Assembly: GCF_022179385.1 (NCBI RefSeq)
Contig: NZ_BPQS01000003.1
Coordinates: 62,001 to 126,000 of the forward strand
From: Methylobacterium longum
GTDB taxonomy: Bacteria > Pseudomonadota > Alphaproteobacteria > Rhizobiales > Beijerinckiaceae
Length of the DNA stretch: 64,000 nt
Reading direction: 5' to 3'
Shown here in pieces: positions 1 through 9,934 of the stretch. The position numbers and the translations under genes are program-made. The notes beneath the pieces were generated by a model. It saw nothing but the letters and a program-made list of their open reading frames with translations, had not been told where the DNA came from and ran no database searches. Numbering within the stretch: position 1 is the stretch's first letter; every line of letters begins with the position of its first letter.

Positions 1-260
1 GCGGCCGCTGCTGCGCTCGCCGAGGCGAGGGTCTCGCGGTGCTCCGCCCCCGGTTCGCCCACGAAGGCGCGCATGTCGATCAGCCCCGGGGTCAGCACGC
101 GGCCTGTGCAGTCCACCCGCTTCGCCTCGTCCGGGGCGCCCGGGGCCGCACCGGCGGCGATGTCGGCGATGCGGCCGTCCCGCACCAGCACCGCGCCGGC
201 GGTCTCACGGCCGGTCGCGGGATCGAGCAGGTTGGCGTTCGTGAGAAGGTAGCTGCTCAC
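1..260 (-). CDS. Dihydroorotase-like protein, 5' part only (runs off the window)
   Basis: The reading frame starts with a GTG whose last two bases lie in the hisF stop (GTGA overlap), so it is probably translationally coupled to hisF. The 86 visible residues read as the N-terminus of a class I dihydroorotase/amidohydrolase: a short beta-sandwich segment ([13 protein letters not shown], then [11 protein letters not shown]), then [16 protein letters not shown] and [16 protein letters not shown]. In active dihydroorotases the residues after GLID form a metal-binding HxH; here the sequence is DMRAF, so the metal histidines are absent. Such HxH-less forms are known as non-catalytic PyrC-like partners of aspartate carbamoyltransferase, usually next to pyrB. 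The C-terminal part and any pyrB lie outside the window. Family call is firm; the non-catalytic reading is an inference. Confidence 0.75.
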   Translation of the reverse strand, partial: MSSYLLTNANLLDPATGRETAGAVLVRDGRIADIAAGAAPGAPDEAKRVDCTGRVLTPGLIDMRAFVGEPGAEHRETLASASAAAA

Positions 261-1060
261 AGGGGCGCCCTCGCGGAAGAGGCCGGGCCGTCGAGGCGCA
301 TGGCGAGGCCGGCCGCCGCCATGTGCGCCTTCGCCTCGGCGACGCTTGCCTGCCCGAAATGGAAGATGGAGGCCGCCAGCACCGCGCTCGCGCCGCCCTC
401 GGCCACGCCGGCCACGAGGTCGTCGAGGCCGCCGACCCCGCCCGAGGCGATCACCGGCACGGTGACGGCGTCGCTGATCGCCCGCGTCAGGGCGAGGTCG
501 TAGCCGGAGCGGGTCCCGTCCTTGTCCATGGAGGTGACCAGCAGTTCGCCCGCGCCCTTCCCGGCGACCAGCCGCGCGAACGCGACGGCGTCGATCCCCG
601 TCGGATCGCGGCCGCCATGGGTGAAGATCTCCCACGCCGCCGGAGCACCGGGCGGCGCAACGCGCTTGGCATCGATCGCCACGACGATGCACTGGGCGCC
701 GAACTTCTCGGCGGCCCTGGCTACGAGGTCGGGATCCTTCACGGCCGCGGTGTTGATCGCGACCTTGTCGGCGCCGGCGAGCAGCAGCGCGCGCACGTCC
801 TCGACGGTGCGCACGCCCCCGCCGACGGTGAGGGGCATGAAGCAGGCCTCGGCGGTGCGGCTGACGATGTCCAGCAGGGTGCCGCGGGCCTCGCGGCTCG
901 CGGTGATATCGAGGAAGCAGAGTTCGTCGGCGCCGGCCGCGTCGTAGACCTTGGCGGCCTCGACGGGATCGCCAGCATCGCGCAGGCCCTCGAAACGCAC
1001 GCCCTTCACGACGCGCCCGTCCTTCACGTCGAGGCAGGGAATGATGCGGATCTTCAGCAC
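257..1060 (-). CDS. hisF: Imidazole glycerol phosphate synthase cyclase subunit HisF
   Basis: The (beta/alpha)8 cyclase subunit that, with HisH, turns PRFAR and ammonia into imidazole glycerol phosphate and AICAR in histidine biosynthesis (cytoplasm). The 267 residues match the usual length. The N-terminus [20 protein letters not shown] carries the first catalytic Asp (CLD), the second half has VAIDAK with the other catalytic Asp, and phosphate-binding glycines appear in GGGVR and ASGGVG. The start is GTG; an ATG 14 bases upstream is out of frame. It follows hisA by 34 bases and overlaps the next gene by 4 bases. hisE, often the next gene in related his clusters, is not here. Confidence 0.97.
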   Translation of the reverse strand: MLKIRIIPCLDVKDGRVVKGVRFEGLRDAGDPVEAAKVYDAAGADELCFLDITASREARGTLLDIVSRTAEACFMPLTVGGGVRTVEDVRALLLAGADKVAINTAAVKDPDLVARAAEKFGAQCIVVAIDAKRVAPPGAPAAWEIFTHGGRDPTGIDAVAFARLVAGKGAGELLVTSMDKDGTRSGYDLALTRAISDAVTVPVIASGGVGGLDDLVAGVAEGGASAVLAASIFHFGQASVAEAKAHMAAAGLAMRLDGPASSARAPL

Positions 1061-1094
1061 GGGCGGCGTCTCATGTCGCGAGCCTCTGGAGATA

Positions 1095-1838
1095 TCACGC
1101 TGCCGGGCCGCGCGCCGCAGCGATCGCCGCCAGGGCCGCCTCCGGGTCGATGCGGCCGTCGTAGAGCGCCCGGCCCGTGATCGCGCCTGCGATCAGGGCG
1201 CAATCCGGCTGCAGCAGTCGGTGCACGTCGTCGATCGAGGCGAGGCCGCCCGATGCGATCACCGGGATGCGCACGGCCTGGGCGAGGGCCAGGGTCATCT
1301 CGACGTTGAGCCCCTTCAGGATCCCGTCGCGGGCGATGTCGGTGTAGATGATGGCCGCGACACCCGCGTCCTCGAACCGGCGTCCCAGCTCCTCCGCCGT
1401 CATGCTGGAGGTCTGGGCCCAACCCTCGACCGCGACGCGGCCGTCCTTGGCGTCGATCCCGACCGCGATCTTACCGGGATACTTTCGGGCCGCCTCCCGG
1501 ACGAAGCCGGGATCGCGCACCGCCGCGGTGCCGATGATCGCCCGGGCGACGCCCTTGCCCAGCCAGCCCTCCAGTGTCTTCATCTCGCGGATGCCGCCGC
1601 CGAGCTGGACCGGGATCCCCACCCGCGCGAGGATCGCGTCCACGGCCTCCGCGTTCCGCGGCGCGCCCGCGAAGGCGCCGTCGAGATCGACCACGTGGAG
1701 CCAGGGGAAGCCCTGCGCCTCGAAGATGGCAGCCTGGGCGGCCGGATCGTCGCCGAAGACCTTGGCCTGCGCCATGTCCCCCTGGATGAGGCGGACGTAA
1801 CGCCCCTCTTTCAGGTCGATCGCCGGGTACAGGATCAC
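1095..1838 (-). CDS. hisA: ProFAR isomerase HisA
   Basis: 1-(5-phosphoribosyl)-5-[(5-phosphoribosylamino)methylideneamino]imidazole-4-carboxamide isomerase, the Amadori step just before the HisHF reaction. The 247 residues have the paired half-barrel pattern of HisA/His[18 protein letters not shown] with the catalytic Asp at residue 8, GGGIR phosphate loop, VGIDAKDG with the second catalytic Asp, and ASGGL second phosphate loop. Starts with GTG at the position expected for the family. It lies 37 bases downstream of hisH and 34 bases upstream of hisF on the same strand, consistent with one transcript. Confidence 0.97.
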   Translation of the reverse strand: MILYPAIDLKEGRYVRLIQGDMAQAKVFGDDPAAQAAIFEAQGFPWLHVVDLDGAFAGAPRNAEAVDAILARVGIPVQLGGGIREMKTLEGWLGKGVARAIIGTAAVRDPGFVREAARKYPGKIAVGIDAKDGRVAVEGWAQTSSMTAEELGRRFEDAGVAAIIYTDIARDGILKGLNVEMTLALAQAVRIPVIASGGLASIDDVHRLLQPDCALIAGAITGRALYDGRIDPEAALAAIAAARGPAA

Positions 1839-1875
1839 GGGCGTTACAGTCCTTCTTGCCGAAGCGGAGCCGCCC

Positions 1876-2535
1876 TCAGGGCCGCCAGTTCAGGAAATTG
1901 GCGATGAGCGCGAGGCCCAGACGCTGACTTTTCTCGGGGTGGAACTGGGTCCCGGCGATGTTGTCCCGCGCGACGAGGGCCGTGACCGGCCCGCCGTACT
2001 CGGCGCGCGCCACCACGTCGTCCGGGCGCTCGGCGGTCAGCGCGTAACTGTGCACGAAATAGGCGTGCGAGCCGTCCTCGCCGGTCGGGATCCCGGCAAG
2101 GAGCGCGTGGTCGCGCTCGGCCCGCAGGGTGTTCCATCCCATGTGGGGAACCTTGAGGGCCGGGTCCGAAGGCCGGATCGGCCCGACATCTCCGGGGATC
2201 CAGCCGAGACCGGGGGTGGTCGTGTATTCCAGGCCGCGGCTGGCCAGCAGCTGCATCCCCACGCAGATCCCCAGGAAGGGTCGTCCGGCCCCGTGGGCAG
2301 CGTGCGTCATCGCCTCGACCATGCCGGGCACCGCGTCAAGCCCGCGGCGGCAATCCGCGTACGCCCCCACGCCCGGCAGGACGACGCGATCGGCCGACGC
2401 CACGACCTCCGGCTCGGAGGTTAAGCGGATCCGCGCGTCGCAGCCGCTCTCGCGAGCGGCGCGCTCGAAGGCCTTGGCGGCGGAATGGAGATTGCCCGAC
2501 CCGTAATCGATGATCGCGACGGTCTCGGCGCTCAT
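1876..2535 (-). CDS. hisH: Imidazole glycerol phosphate synthase glutaminase subunit HisH
   Basis: Class I glutamine amidotransferase that supplies ammonia to HisF. The 219 residues contain the nucleophile elbow GICVGMQ with Cys91, the oxyanion-strand motif PGVGAY, and the C-terminal catalytic pair in FHPEKSQ. The N-terminal [11 protein letters not shown] is typical of HisH. ATG start; 19 bases after the stop of the DUF2628 gene. Part of the hisB-DUF2628-hisH-hisA-hisF string. Confidence 0.97.
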   Translation of the reverse strand: MSAETVAIIDYGSGNLHSAAKAFERAARESGCDARIRLTSEPEVVASADRVVLPGVGAYADCRRGLDAVPGMVEAMTHAAHGAGRPFLGICVGMQLLASRGLEYTTTPGLGWIPGDVGPIRPSDPALKVPHMGWNTLRAERDHALLAGIPTGEDGSHAYFVHSYALTAERPDDVVARAEYGGPVTALVARDNIAGTQFHPEKSQRLGLALIANFLNWRP

Positions 2536-2554
2536 GCTCGTCTCGCCCGTGAAC

Positions 2555-3040
2555 TCATCGTGCGCCTTCCTGGGCGGGGAACAGGCCGATCACCGGCTCC
2601 GAACGCCGGCTCGGACCGCTCGGGAACGGGGAACGCGGCGTTCCGGCGCTTGCACCGAGCCAGCGATTGAGCGCCCGGAACTCGGCCTCTTCGCGGCTTG
2701 CGGCAGTGACGGCGTCGCGCGCCGGCCAGCCACGTCGCGCCAAGGTCCAGCGGCGGAGGCTCGACGCCTCGAGGCCGATCAGCCACGCGGCCAGGAGAGA
2801 GGCGATCAGGCCGGCGCCGGTGGACAAGCCGAGCGCGATGCCGGCACCGGCGAGGGCGACGAGGGCGACCAGCACGATCAGCGCCGCGACCCAAAGGCGA
2901 TGGAAGAGGAACCACAGCACCGTGTAGGCGAAGGCCGCCCAGGAGAAGCCGTCCGGCACCAGCACGGCCCGGTCGAGGCCGATCGCCTCGCCCGGCCGCG
3001 CCTCCGTGGGCAGGTGGAGCGTGTAGCTGCGCATCCGCAT
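2555..3040 (-). CDS. DUF2628 family small membrane protein
   Basis: 161-residue membrane protein between hisB and hisH. The N-terminus [11 protein letters not shown] followed by a basic/acidic stretch and [20 protein letters not shown] matches the DUF2628 pattern seen in his operons of related alphaproteobacteria. Two or three hydrophobic segments lie at about residues 35-80 and 83-97; the last 60 residues are soluble and Arg/Pro-rich. Function is unknown; operon position suggests only co-expression with histidine genes. The start was set at the ATG with a GGAG 7 bases upstream; a GTG seven codons earlier is possible but lacks that site. Confidence 0.85.
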   Translation of the reverse strand: MRMRSYTLHLPTEARPGEAIGLDRAVLVPDGFSWAAFAYTVLWFLFHRLWVAALIVLVALVALAGAGIALGLSTGAGLIASLLAAWLIGLEASSLRRWTLARRGWPARDAVTAASREEAEFRALNRWLGASAGTPRSPFPSGPSRRSEPVIGLFPAQEGAR

Positions 3041-3104
3041 CGTGGGACTCCGGCTGAGCACTCCGGACGGCCGAAGGGCCGGCCGGTGCGGGACGACGAC
3101 AGGT

Positions 3105-3692
3105 CTACAGGGAGCCCTTCGTGGAGGGAACGCGCCCCTCCTCGCGCGGATCGACGGCCACGGCCCGCCGCAAGGCGCGGGCCAGCCCCTTGAAGCAGCT
3201 CTCCGCGATGTGATGGGCGTTGTCGCCGTACAGCGTCTCGACGTGCAGGGTCAGGCCGGCATTCATGGCGAAGGCCTGGAACCACTCGCGCACCAGTTCG
3301 GTGTCGAAGTTCCCGATCTTCTCCACGCGGAAGGAGGTGCGGAAGACCAGGAACGGCCGACCGGAAATGTCGACGCAGACCCGGGTCAGCGCCTCGTCCA
3401 TCGGCAGGTGGATGTCGGCGTAGCGCGTCACGCCGCGCTTGTCGCCGAGCGCCTTCGCGAAGGCCTGCCCCAGAGCGATACCGCAATCCTCGGCGGAATG
3501 GTGCTGGTCGATATGCAGGTCGCCATCGACCTTGACGTCCAGATCGAACAGGGCGTGGCGCGCCAGCAGATCGAGCATGTGATCGAGGAAGCCGATCCCG
3601 GTGGCGATGTTCGACCGGCCGGTGCCGTCGAGGGACACGGTGACCGCGATATCGGTTTCGGCGGTCTTCCGCGTGATGGTGGCGCTGCGCAT
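3105..3692 (-). CDS. hisB: Imidazoleglycerol-phosphate dehydratase HisB
   Basis: Monofunctional IGP dehydratase of 195 residues, manganese-dependent, following HisHF in the pathway. Duplicated metal-binding signatures are present: [15 protein letters not shown] and [18 protein letters not shown] in the first half, and [24 protein letters not shown] near the C-terminus. It is the first gene of the minus-strand his string, 82 bases downstream of mtnP. No fused phosphatase domain, as usual for alphaproteobacteria. Confidence 0.97.
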   Translation of the reverse strand: MRSATITRKTAETDIAVTVSLDGTGRSNIATGIGFLDHMLDLLARHALFDLDVKVDGDLHIDQHHSAEDCGIALGQAFAKALGDKRGVTRYADIHLPMDEALTRVCVDISGRPFLVFRTSFRVEKIGNFDTELVREWFQAFAMNAGLTLHVETLYGDNAHHIAESCFKGLARALRRAVAVDPREEGRVPSTKGSL

Positions 3693-3774
3693 ATTGTCGG
3701 ACTTCGCATCGAGGGCGGCCGCGGCCGCTCGCGCCTTCTAGAGGGAGTCCCGGCCGAATGGAAAGGGCTGCGCC

Positions 3775-4650
3775 CTATCCGTTCAGCACCCGCCCCGCCA
3801 CGGCGTCGAGCTTGGCCAGGAGCGCGGCGTCGCGGACGGCGGGCGCCGTCATGATCGCTCCGTCGAGCGCCCGGTGGGAGCCCGCCGGGCACGGCTCGCG
3901 CTCCGCCGGGAAATCCCGGGCCAGCCGCGCCACCAGCCGGGCCGCCTTGTCGGCATTCGCGCGGGCGACCGCGACGACGGCGGCGACGTCTACAGCGTCG
4001 TGTCCCGGATGCCAGCAATCGTAATCGGTCACCATGGCGATGGTGGCGTAGGTGATCTCCGCCTCGCGGGCGAGTTTAGCCTCGGGCATGTTGGTCATGC
4101 CGATCACGTCGAAGCCCTGCGCCTTGTAGGCCCGCGATTCGGCGAGCGAGGAAAATTGCGGCCCGTCCATGCAGACGTAGGTACCGCCCCGGTGGACGGC
4201 GATGTCCTCGGCTTTCGCGGCGGACGCGATGCGCGCCTGGAGTCCCGGTCCGACCGGATGGGCCAGCGAGACGTGGGCCACGCAGCCATCGCCGAAGAAC
4301 GAGGAGGCCCGTCCGTGCGTGCGGTCGACGAACTGGTCGATGAGGACGAAGAGGCCCGGCGGCAGATCCTCGCGGAACGATCCGCAAGCGGAGAGCGAGA
4401 CGAGGTCCGTCACGCCGGCCCGCTTCATGGCGTCGATGTTGGCGCGGTAGTTGATGCCCGACGGCGCGTAACGATGGCCGCGGCCGTGCCGGGCCAGGAA
4501 CACGACCCTGGTGTCACCGATCCGCCCGGTGCGCAGGGCGTCGGACGGTTCGCCCCACGGCGAGGCGACGCGCTCTTCGCGCACGTCCGCGAGCCCCGGC
4601 AGGTCGTACACGCCCGACCCGCCCATCACGCCGAGCACCGCTGCCGTCAT
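3775..4650 (-). CDS. mtnP: S-methyl-5'-thioadenosine phosphorylase MtnP
   Basis: Cleaves methylthioadenosine with phosphate to adenine and methylthioribose-1-phosphate in the methionine salvage route. The 291 residues show the nucleoside phosphorylase fold motifs: GVMGGSGVYDL near the N-terminus (phosphate binding), ARHGRGHRYAPSGINYRAN, the purine-site segment YVCMDGPQFSSLAES, and GMTNMPEAKLAREAEI followed by VTDYDCW, as in MTAP-type enzymes. ATG start with a GAGG 8 bases upstream. Same strand as the his genes; co-transcription with hisB across 82 bases is possible. Confidence 0.95.
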   Translation of the reverse strand: MTAAVLGVMGGSGVYDLPGLADVREERVASPWGEPSDALRTGRIGDTRVVFLARHGRGHRYAPSGINYRANIDAMKRAGVTDLVSLSACGSFREDLPPGLFVLIDQFVDRTHGRASSFFGDGCVAHVSLAHPVGPGLQARIASAAKAEDIAVHRGGTYVCMDGPQFSSLAESRAYKAQGFDVIGMTNMPEAKLAREAEITYATIAMVTDYDCWHPGHDAVDVAAVVAVARANADKAARLVARLARDFPAEREPCPAGSHRALDGAIMTAPAVRDAALLAKLDAVAGRVLNG

Positions 4651-4702
4651 TTCGTTTTCCTCGTCGTCGCGCCGCGCACCAGGAGGCCGCCCGTTCCTGC
4701 CA

Positions 4703-4765
4703 CCCCCTCACCCTGAGGCGCCGGCGCGTAGCCGAGACCTCGAACGCCGAGGGCTCCGGGGACCG
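4703..4765. repeat. Possible intergenic REP-like palindromic element
   Basis: The stretch contains CACCCTGAGGCGCCGG, then GTAGCCGAGACCTCGAACG and GAGGGCTCCGGGGA. This order (CTGAGG, a GC-rich arm, a CTCGAA-type segment, GGGCTCC) resembles the short repeats that occur many times between genes in Methylobacterium and Bradyrhizobium genomes. Only one such copy is recognised in this window, so the assignment rests on recollection of the family and not on a second copy here. Confidence 0.4.
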
Positions 4766-4858
4766 CGCGGGCGATTTCTTATGAGGGTGTTATCGCGACC
4801 GACCCGCCGTCCCCCGACCGATCGCCGGGCGGCGACCGGTAGCACGCCCCCGGAGCCC

Positions 4859-4889
4859 AAAAAAGATGGGCCTCCCGAGGGAGGCCCAT
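4859..4889 (-). terminator. Intrinsic terminator of the pet operon
   Basis: A perfect 11-bp inverted repeat (ATGGGCCTCCC at 4866-4876 and its complement at 4879-4889, 2-base loop) is followed on the minus strand by C then six T residues (AAAAAA at 4859-4864 on the plus strand). It sits 26 bases after the petC stop codon, so it should end transcription of petA-petB-petC. Confidence 0.9.
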
Positions 4890-4914
4890 GGCATCGCGCA
4901 ACCCGTCTCCGCGC

Positions 4915-5826
4915 TCAGAACGTCTTGTGCAGCTCCGGCTGGAGGCCGTGCACCTCGCCGCCGACATCGGCCCAGACCTTCTTCTTCACGTAGTACAGCA
5001 GCCCCGACAGGATGATCAGGAACAGGATCACCCGGAAGCCGAGCGCCTTGCGGTCCATCATGTGCGGCTCGGCCGCCCACATCAGGAAGGCCGCCACGTC
5101 CTTGCCGTACTGGTCGACCGTCTCGGGCACGACCGGCTGACCCTGATCGTTCTTCGGATAGGTGACCTGACCGTCGGTGATCGGCGGAGGCATCGCGATG
5201 ATGTGGCCGGGATAGTACTTGTTGTAGTGCCCACCATCCGGCACCGTGAAATCCTTCGGCGCTTCCTCGTAGCCGTTGAGCAGCGCGTGGATGTAGTCCG
5301 GCCCCTGCTCTGAATAGCCGACGACCGGCAGCCAGTCGGTCAGGAAGTAGAGCGACCCGCGGGAGAAGGTCCGGGCCTTGGCGATTACCGAGAAGTCCGG
5401 AGGCGCCTTGCCGCCATTGGCCGCCGCCGCAGCCTGATCGTTCGGGAATGGCGGCGGGAAGTTGTCGGCCGGGCGGCCGGGCCGCTCGAACATGTCGCCG
5501 GCGTCGTTCGGTCCGTCCTTGACTTGGTAGGTCGCGGCCAGGGCCTTGACCTGTGCGGCGCTGAAGTCGGGCCCGCCGTCCTGCGCGAGGTTCCGGAAAG
5601 AGACCAGCTTCATCGAGTGGCAGCTGGAGCAGACTTCCTTGTAGACCTGGAAGCCGCGCTGCAGCTGTGCCGTGTCGAACCGGCCGAACGTGCCGGCGAA
5701 GCTCCAGTTCACGCGGGCCGGGATCGGCCCGCCATGCCCTTCCTGGGCGGAGACCGGCACGGTGCCGATCAGCAGGGCCGCCATGGCGGCCGCAGCGGCA
5801 GTCGAGAGGACACGGGTCATCATCAT
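4915..5826 (-). CDS. petC: Cytochrome c1 of the cytochrome bc1 complex
   Basis: Heme c subunit of ubiquinol:cytochrome c reductase, passing electrons from the Rieske centre to cytochrome c in the periplasm. 303 residues: signal peptide about 1-27 (cleavage after VSA), heme attachment CSSCH at residues 66-70, a Met-ligand region HIIAMPPP, and a C-terminal membrane anchor (FRVILFLIILSGLLYYVKKK) with a short cytoplasmic tail. The gene begins with three consecutive ATG codons; the AGGA site is 2, 5 or 8 bases from them, so the second or third may be used. Separate from petB (18-base gap), not fused as in Bradyrhizobium FbcH. Confidence 0.96.
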   Translation of the reverse strand: MMMTRVLSTAAAAAMAALLIGTVPVSAQEGHGGPIPARVNWSFAGTFGRFDTAQLQRGFQVYKEVCSSCHSMKLVSFRNLAQDGGPDFSAAQVKALAATYQVKDGPNDAGDMFERPGRPADNFPPPFPNDQAAAAANGGKAPPDFSVIAKARTFSRGSLYFLTDWLPVVGYSEQGPDYIHALLNGYEEAPKDFTVPDGGHYNKYYPGHIIAMPPPITDGQVTYPKNDQGQPVVPETVDQYGKDVAAFLMWAAEPHMMDRKALGFRVILFLIILSGLLYYVKKKVWADVGGEVHGLQPELHKTF

Positions 5827-5844
5827 GGTCCTGTCGTCAGCCCG

Positions 5845-7131
5845 TCAGCCCTTGGTGGTCGGTGCGGCGGCGGCACCCGCCGGCATGCCGGATCCGCTCA
5901 CCTGCTTGCCCGGCCCGGTCACGCTCTCCAGGATCGAACCCGGCAACTTCTTGGGCGTCTCGAACAGGCCGCAGAGCGGCATGACGATCAGGAAGTGGGC
6001 GAAGTAGTAGGCCGTGCAGATCTGCGACGCCAGGACGTAGCCCCCTTCCGGCGGCTGCGAACCGAGCCACCCGAGCAGCAGCGTCGCGCCGATGAACGCC
6101 CAGAAGAACTGGCGGTAGATCGGCCGGTAGTTGCAGGAGCGGACGCGGGACCAGTCCAGCCACGGTGCGAACGCCAGGATAAGCACCGCGGAGAACATCA
6201 GGATGACGCCGCCGAGCTTGCTCGGGACCGCGCGCAGGATCGCGTAGAACGGCAGGAAGTACCATTCTGGCACGATGTGCGCCGGCGTCACCGCGGGGTT
6301 CGCCTGGATGTAGTTGTCGGCGTGTCCGAGGTAGTTCGGCTGGTAGAACAGGAACCACGCGAACAGGATCATGAACACGCAGGTGGCGAACACGTCCTTG
6401 ATCGTGGCGTACGGGGTGAACGGCACAGCGTCCTTGCCCGACTTGATCGGGATGCCAGCCGGGTTGTTCTGACCGGTGACGTGCAGGGCCCAGACGTGAA
6501 GCACGACGACGCCGGCGATCATCCACGGCAGCAGGTAATGCAGCGAGAAGAACCGGTTCACGGTCGGGTTGCCCACCGAGTAGCCGCCCCACAGCAGGGT
6601 CTGGATCGTGTCGCCCACGACGGGGATCGCCGCCAGGATGTTGGTGATGACGGTGGCACCCCAGAAGCTCATCTGGCCCCAAGGCAGCGTGTAGCCGAGG
6701 AACGCCGTGGCCATCATCAGCAGGTAGATGACGACGCCGAGGATGTAGAGCACCTCGCGCGGGGCCTTGTACGATCCGTAATACAGGGCGCGGAACATGT
6801 GGACGTAGACGGCCACGAAGAACATCGAGGCGCCGTTGGCGTGCGCGTAACGCAGCAGCCAGCCGTAGTTGACGTCGCGCATGATCTTCTCGACGGAGTT
6901 GAAGGCTCCCGTCGCCGAAGGCTCGTAGTGCATCGCCAGCCACACGCCGGTGATGATCTGGATACCCAGGAAGGCAGCGAGAATCGCGCCGAAGGTCCAG
7001 AAGTAGTTGAGGTTCCGAGGAACCGGGTAGGCAATGAAGGACGAATGCACCAGCCCGGCGATGGGCAGGCGCGCCTCGAACCATTTGGCCACGCGGCTCT
7101 TGGGGACGTAGGTGCTGGCCGTTCCGCTCAT
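5845..7131 (-). CDS. petB: Cytochrome b of the cytochrome bc1 complex
   Basis: Integral membrane diheme subunit that houses the Qo and Qi sites. 428 residues with eight hydrophobic helices. Visible family marks: [15 protein letters not shown] and [13 protein letters not shown] segments carrying heme histidines, the Qo-site PEWY ([15 protein letters not shown]), and [19 protein letters not shown]. The start is the ATG of [12 protein letters not shown], preceded by AGGAGG 8 bases upstream; a longer frame upstream overlaps petA and is not supported. Thirteen bases separate it from petA, so the operon is petA-petB-petC. Confidence 0.97.
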   Translation of the reverse strand: MSGTASTYVPKSRVAKWFEARLPIAGLVHSSFIAYPVPRNLNYFWTFGAILAAFLGIQIITGVWLAMHYEPSATGAFNSVEKIMRDVNYGWLLRYAHANGASMFFVAVYVHMFRALYYGSYKAPREVLYILGVVIYLLMMATAFLGYTLPWGQMSFWGATVITNILAAIPVVGDTIQTLLWGGYSVGNPTVNRFFSLHYLLPWMIAGVVVLHVWALHVTGQNNPAGIPIKSGKDAVPFTPYATIKDVFATCVFMILFAWFLFYQPNYLGHADNYIQANPAVTPAHIVPEWYFLPFYAILRAVPSKLGGVILMFSAVLILAFAPWLDWSRVRSCNYRPIYRQFFWAFIGATLLLGWLGSQPPEGGYVLASQICTAYYFAHFLIVMPLCGLFETPKKLPGSILESVTGPGKQVSGSGMPAGAAAAPTTKG

Positions 7132-7144
7132 GCTTCCGTCCTCC

Positions 7145-7729
7145 TCAGGCCGCTTCCTTGCCGCCTTCGCCGATCCGGATCTTGCTGTCCGTCTCGAAGG
7201 CGTAAGGCGGGATCGGCAGGTTGATGGGCGCCGGCCCATGGCGCACCCGGCCCACCGCGTCGAACTGCGAGCCGTGGCACGGGCAGGCCCAGCCCTCGAA
7301 GCTGCCCTGATGGCCGATCGGCACGCAGCCCAGGTGGGTGCAGTTGCCGTAGACCACGAGCCACTGGTCGTGGCCGTTCTTAACCCGCGTCGTGAACGCG
7401 GCCGGATCGATCATGGCCGACAGCGGGACCGCCTTCATGTCGGTCAGTTCCTTCGCGGTCAGCTTGCGCACGAAGATCAGCTTGCCGCGCCAGAACACGT
7501 TGACGATCTGACCGTCCTGGATGGGCGTCAGATCGACTTCGATCGGGGCACCGGCCGCGATCGTCTCGGCGTCCGGCGCCATCGACGACACGAGCGGCCA
7601 CGCTGCGGCCGCGGCGCCGACCGCGAGGCCGGCACCGGTGGCCAGGAACAGAAAATCGCGACGGCTGCCATCCGGCCCGAGGGCAGTGGCAGCGGCGGCA
7701 GTGTTATTCGCCAAGATTCGGAACTCCAT
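7145..7729 (-). CDS. petA: Rieske iron-sulfur subunit of the cytochrome bc1 complex
   Basis: 194-residue Rieske protein. Twin-arginine signal-anchor [17 protein letters not shown] at about residues 22-38, then the soluble [2Fe-2S] domain with CTHLGC (Cys130, His132, Cys135) and CPCHGSQ (Cys149, Cys151, His152); Cys130/His132/Cys149/His152 should bind the cluster and Cys135-Cys151 form the stabilising disulfide. First gene of the pet operon. The ATG start given has no clear ribosome site; a TTG five codons inside (before ANNTAAAA) has GGAG 9 bases upstream and is a realistic alternative start. Confidence 0.96.
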   Translation of the reverse strand: MEFRILANNTAAAATALGPDGSRRDFLFLATGAGLAVGAAAAAWPLVSSMAPDAETIAAGAPIEVDLTPIQDGQIVNVFWRGKLIFVRKLTAKELTDMKAVPLSAMIDPAAFTTRVKNGHDQWLVVYGNCTHLGCVPIGHQGSFEGWACPCHGSQFDAVGRVRHGPAPINLPIPPYAFETDSKIRIGEGGKEAA

Positions 7730-7907
7730 GCGTCGGCGTGAGGGCCGCAGGCGCCCTGCTTCGATGTCCCGGCTGGGACAACATCAAAGCATTATCGTTC
7801 TAAGGCGCGCAATGAGACCGTCTGCCGCCCCGGAGTCAAGCACCCGTGTGCAGCGCAGCGACGGCGTTGGAACAGGATCGGCGCGTTCTGTTGCCGCCCT
7901 CGGTCGA

Positions 7908-9773
7908 TCAGGCCACGGCGCTGTCGAGTCGCGCCGCGGCGTCGCCCAGGAATCCGCCCGACTGGCGGGTCCACAGGCCCGCATAGACGCCGCCCCGGGC
8001 GACCAGCTGGGCGTGGGTGCCCTGCTCGATGATCCGCCCGCGGTCGATGACGACCAGCCGGTCGAGGGCCGCGATCGTCGAGAGACGGTGGGCGATGGCC
8101 AGCACCGTCTTGCCCGCCATCAGCATGTCGAGGGATTCCTGGATCGCCGCCTCGACCTGGCTGTCGAGTGCGGAGGTCGCCTCGTCCAGGATGAGAATCG
8201 GTGCATCCTTGAGCATCACCCGGGCGATGGCGATCCTCTGGCGCTGGCCGCCCGACAATTTGACGCCGCGCTCGCCGACCTGGGCGTCATAGCCGCGCCG
8301 ACCCTTGTGGTCGATGAGATCGGCGATGAACGCCTCGGCATGGGCCAGCCGCGCCGCCCGAGCGATGGCTTCTTCGTCGGCATCCGGTCGCCCATAGGCG
8401 ATGTTGTCACGGATCGACCGGTGAAGCAGCGACGTGTCCTGGCTGACCATCGCGATGGCCTGGCGCAGGGAGGTCTGCGTGACCGTGGCGATGTCCTGGC
8501 CGTCCACGAGGATCCGACCGCTCTCGACGTCGTAGAGACGCAGGAGGAGGCTCGCGAGCGTCGACTTGCCCGCGCCGCTCACGCCGACCAGGCCCACCTT
8601 CTCGCCCGAGCGGATTGTCAGCGAGAAATCCTCGATGATGGTGGCGTCGCCGCGTCCGTAGTGGAAGCCCACGTTCTCGAAGCGGATCTCGCCGCCCGAG
8701 ACGACGATCTCCCGGGCGTCCGGGGCGTCGACCAGCGCGTGCGGCCGCGCCATCGTCTGCATGCTTTCCTGAACGACGCCGACATTCTCGAACACGCCGC
8801 GGACCGTCTGCATCACCCATCCCGACATGGCGATCAGGCGCAGGACGAGGGCGAGACCCGCGGAGGCTTCCCCGGTCGTCATGCCGCCGTCGCGCCAGAG
8901 GACGAGGCACGCCGCGCCCGTGGCGATCAGGAGGCCGCTGTTTAGGATGCCGAGGAGGCTCGTGGTCAGGGTGACCAGCCGGAACTGGTGCAGGTAAGCG
9001 TCGGTGTGGACCTCCACCGCGTCCCGGACCGCGGCCCGTTCCTCACGGTCGCGGGCGAAGAGCTTCACCGTCAGGATGTTGGTGTAGCTGTCGACGATGC
9101 GTCCGATGAGCGTCGAGCGTGTGTCGGCGGTGCGGTGGGAACGCGTCCGCGCCCGGGGCACGAACCACGTCGTCAAGGCGGCATAGGCCGCGATCCAGAC
9201 GAGGACCGGGACGGCGAGCCACGGGGAGATCGACCCGAACAGCCCGACCGCGGTGATGGCGTAGATCGCCACGTAGAGGAGCGTATCGATGAAGACGACG
9301 GCGAGTTCGCGCACCGCCGGGCCGACTTGGACGACCCGGTTCGCCAATCGGCCGGAGAAGTCGCCCTGGAAATACGAGAGTGCGTGGCCGAGCGTGTAGA
9401 GATGCGCCCGCCACCGGATCTGGCTGGTCGATTGCGGCACGACGAGCTGGTTCGACAGGACTTCGTGGGCCCAGATCGAGAGTGGTCGCACCACCGCGAT
9501 CAGGCCGATCACGAGGCCCAACCCCACCGCGTGGTCCGACAGCACCGTCGCCCGGTCGGCGGTGCCGAGCAGGTCGATGAACCAGCGCATGACGAGGTAG
9601 AGAGACGCCTCCACCGTGCCGGCGACGATCGCGATGACGAACAGGAGCGCCAGCGCCACGCGGATGGGACGCAGGTAGAACCACGCGAAACCGATGACCG
9701 ACCGGGGCGGCATCCGCGATTCGTCGAAGGGCGCGAACGGGTCGACTCGGCGCTCGAGCCAATCGAGGAACAT
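7908..9773 (-). CDS. ABC transporter, fused permease/ATPase (exporter type)
   Basis: 621-residue half-transporter of the MsbA/exporter class. An N-terminal six-helix domain (about residues 35-330) is followed by an ATPase domain with Walker [10 protein letters not shown] (about 397), Q-loop [16 protein letters not shown], signature LSGGQRQR (about 501), Walker [10 protein letters not shown] and switch His in AIAHRLST. Substrate cannot be told from the sequence; lipids, peptides or drugs are all possible. The start was put at MFLDWLERR because the upstream in-frame extension is low-complexity and not family-like. It probably acts as a homodimer in the inner membrane. Confidence 0.92.
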   Translation of the reverse strand: MFLDWLERRVDPFAPFDESRMPPRSVIGFAWFYLRPIRVALALLFVIAIVAGTVEASLYLVMRWFIDLLGTADRATVLSDHAVGLGLVIGLIAVVRPLSIWAHEVLSNQLVVPQSTSQIRWRAHLYTLGHALSYFQGDFSGRLANRVVQVGPAVRELAVVFIDTLLYVAIYAITAVGLFGSISPWLAVPVLVWIAAYAALTTWFVPRARTRSHRTADTRSTLIGRIVDSYTNILTVKLFARDREERAAVRDAVEVHTDAYLHQFRLVTLTTSLLGILNSGLLIATGAACLVLWRDGGMTTGEASAGLALVLRLIAMSGWVMQTVRGVFENVGVVQESMQTMARPHALVDAPDAREIVVSGGEIRFENVGFHYGRGDATIIEDFSLTIRSGEKVGLVGVSGAGKSTLASLLLRLYDVESGRILVDGQDIATVTQTSLRQAIAMVSQDTSLLHRSIRDNIAYGRPDADEEAIARAARLAHAEAFIADLIDHKGRRGYDAQVGERGVKLSGGQRQRIAIARVMLKDAPILILDEATSALDSQVEAAIQESLDMLMAGKTVLAIAHRLSTIAALDRLVVIDRGRIIEQGTHAQLVARGGVYAGLWTRQSGGFLGDAAARLDSAVA

Positions 9774-9934
9774 GCTGCCGGGGGGTGTGAGACTGCGGGA
9801 GCCCCTGATGTAAGCCCGGGCCGCCACGTGCCAACCGTGCGGAGTGGTCGCGGCGGCGATCACCGCGACGGGTCGCGGGCCACGGCCGGATTTACCGAGC
9901 CGCCCCTGTATCATGCAGGGGCGGCGTGCCCGCC

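Noticed and set aside
1..8. GCGGCCGC at the very start of the window, also near 3717-3726
   Set aside because: Short GC palindromes of this kind are expected by chance at this GC content; no sign of a cloning junction.
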